6,765 bases of DNA from Chitinophagaceae bacterium UBA2467. GTDB lineage: Bacteria; Bacteroidota; Bacteroidia; Chitinophagales; Chitinophagaceae. Under the pieces are notes generated by a model. The model had not been told where the DNA came from, did not search any database, and saw only the letters and a program-made list of their open reading frames with translations. The stretch lies in NCBI GenBank assembly GCA_002342205.1, contig DDPN01000047.1:1-6765 (forward strand). The letters are read 5' to 3'. The position numbers were made by a program, and so were the translations under genes. Positions 6,533 through 6,765 of this stretch are shown here, piece after piece (the stretch's first letter is position 1; each line of letters starts with the position of its first letter).

Positions 6533-6765
6533 CCTTTGCAGCCAGATGTGTCTCTACTAATGAAATGTGCTTGTCGGTTAATTGCTGAACCCCTTCTTCG
6601 GCGTCTTTGCATACATCCTCACTCAAGCCATTTTTTTGCAATTTTTTGATTTGCTCAATCGCATCTCGGCGAATATTACGGATTGCCACCTTGCATTGTT
6701 CTCCTTCACCCTGGCATTTTTTCACTAACTCCTTTCTTCTTTCTTTCCCCCATTTTAATTTCTTC
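6510..6765 (-). CDS. frr: Ribosome recycling factor, C-terminal part (cut by window edge)
   Basis: The last 84 codons of frr are present. The reading frame is open to the right edge, so the N-terminal half lies outside. The protein splits post-termination ribosomes together with EF-G. The visible part contains KWGKERRKELVKKC, then the diagnostic KVAIRNIRRDA (fragment residues 25-35, with the conserved arginines that contact 23S rRNA), a LSEDVCKDAEEGVQQLTDKHI stretch, and the closing LAAKEKEIMAV. This is the last part of the long three-helix bundle, ending as in full-length homologues of about 185 residues. A GTG at 6725 is an internal valine, not a start, because conserved sequence continues upstream of it. 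The fragment has three cysteines, more than I would expect. The stop is nine bases from the stop of the convergent transporter gene. Confidence 0.95.
   Translation of the reverse strand, partial: KKLKWGKERRKELVKKCQGEGEQCKVAIRNIRRDAIEQIKKLQKNGLSEDVCKDAEEGVQQLTDKHISLVETHLAAKEKEIMAV

Overview
The window carries seven protein-coding genes, six complete and one cut by the right edge, and it is densely packed. It looks like chromosomal core sequence from a member of Bacteroidota. The clues are a ScpA N-terminus of the form common in that phylum, a DXS with the NDNCM-IDPNVGAL loop, a LytS/LytTR two-component pair, a bacterial group II geranylgeranylglyceryl phosphate synthase, the lack of clear Shine-Dalgarno sequences, and a promoter of Bacteroidota type (TTG-N21-TAAATTTG) ahead of scpA. 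Assignment to the Chitinophagales side of the phylum is an impression from protein wording only. I see no mobile element, CRISPR array, tRNA or rRNA.

Layout. Bases 1-154 are an AT-rich leader with a long A/T-arm hairpin. A geranylgeranylglyceryl phosphate synthase gene (+, 155-907) follows. It converges tail-to-tail, with a 23-base overlap, on a LytTR response regulator gene (-, 885-1622). The partner LytS-type histidine kinase (-, 1632-2690) lies just upstream of the regulator in the same transcript direction. A divergent control region (2691-2819) with two related palindromes separates the kinase from dxs (+, 2820-4745). dxs shares its last four bases with scpA (-, 4742-5542). A 58-base divergent spacer leads to an EamA/DMT-family transporter gene (+, 5601-6500). 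That gene runs toward the 3' end of frr, ribosome recycling factor (-, 6510 to the right edge), with nine bases between them.

How the genes may relate. dxs makes the first intermediate of the MEP isoprenoid pathway. The group II synthase joins a long prenyl diphosphate, which is built from MEP products, to glycerol-1-phosphate, giving an ether lipid precursor of archaeal type. Having both within 5 kb, around a membrane-sensing two-component system, is the most interesting contextual feature, although co-regulation is inference. scpA (chromosome condensation), frr (ribosome recycling) and the transporter look like unrelated neighbours. I do not see a convincing new defence or mobile system here. 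The items worth a second look are regulatory: the leader hairpin, the paired palindromes, and the overlapping convergent gene ends.
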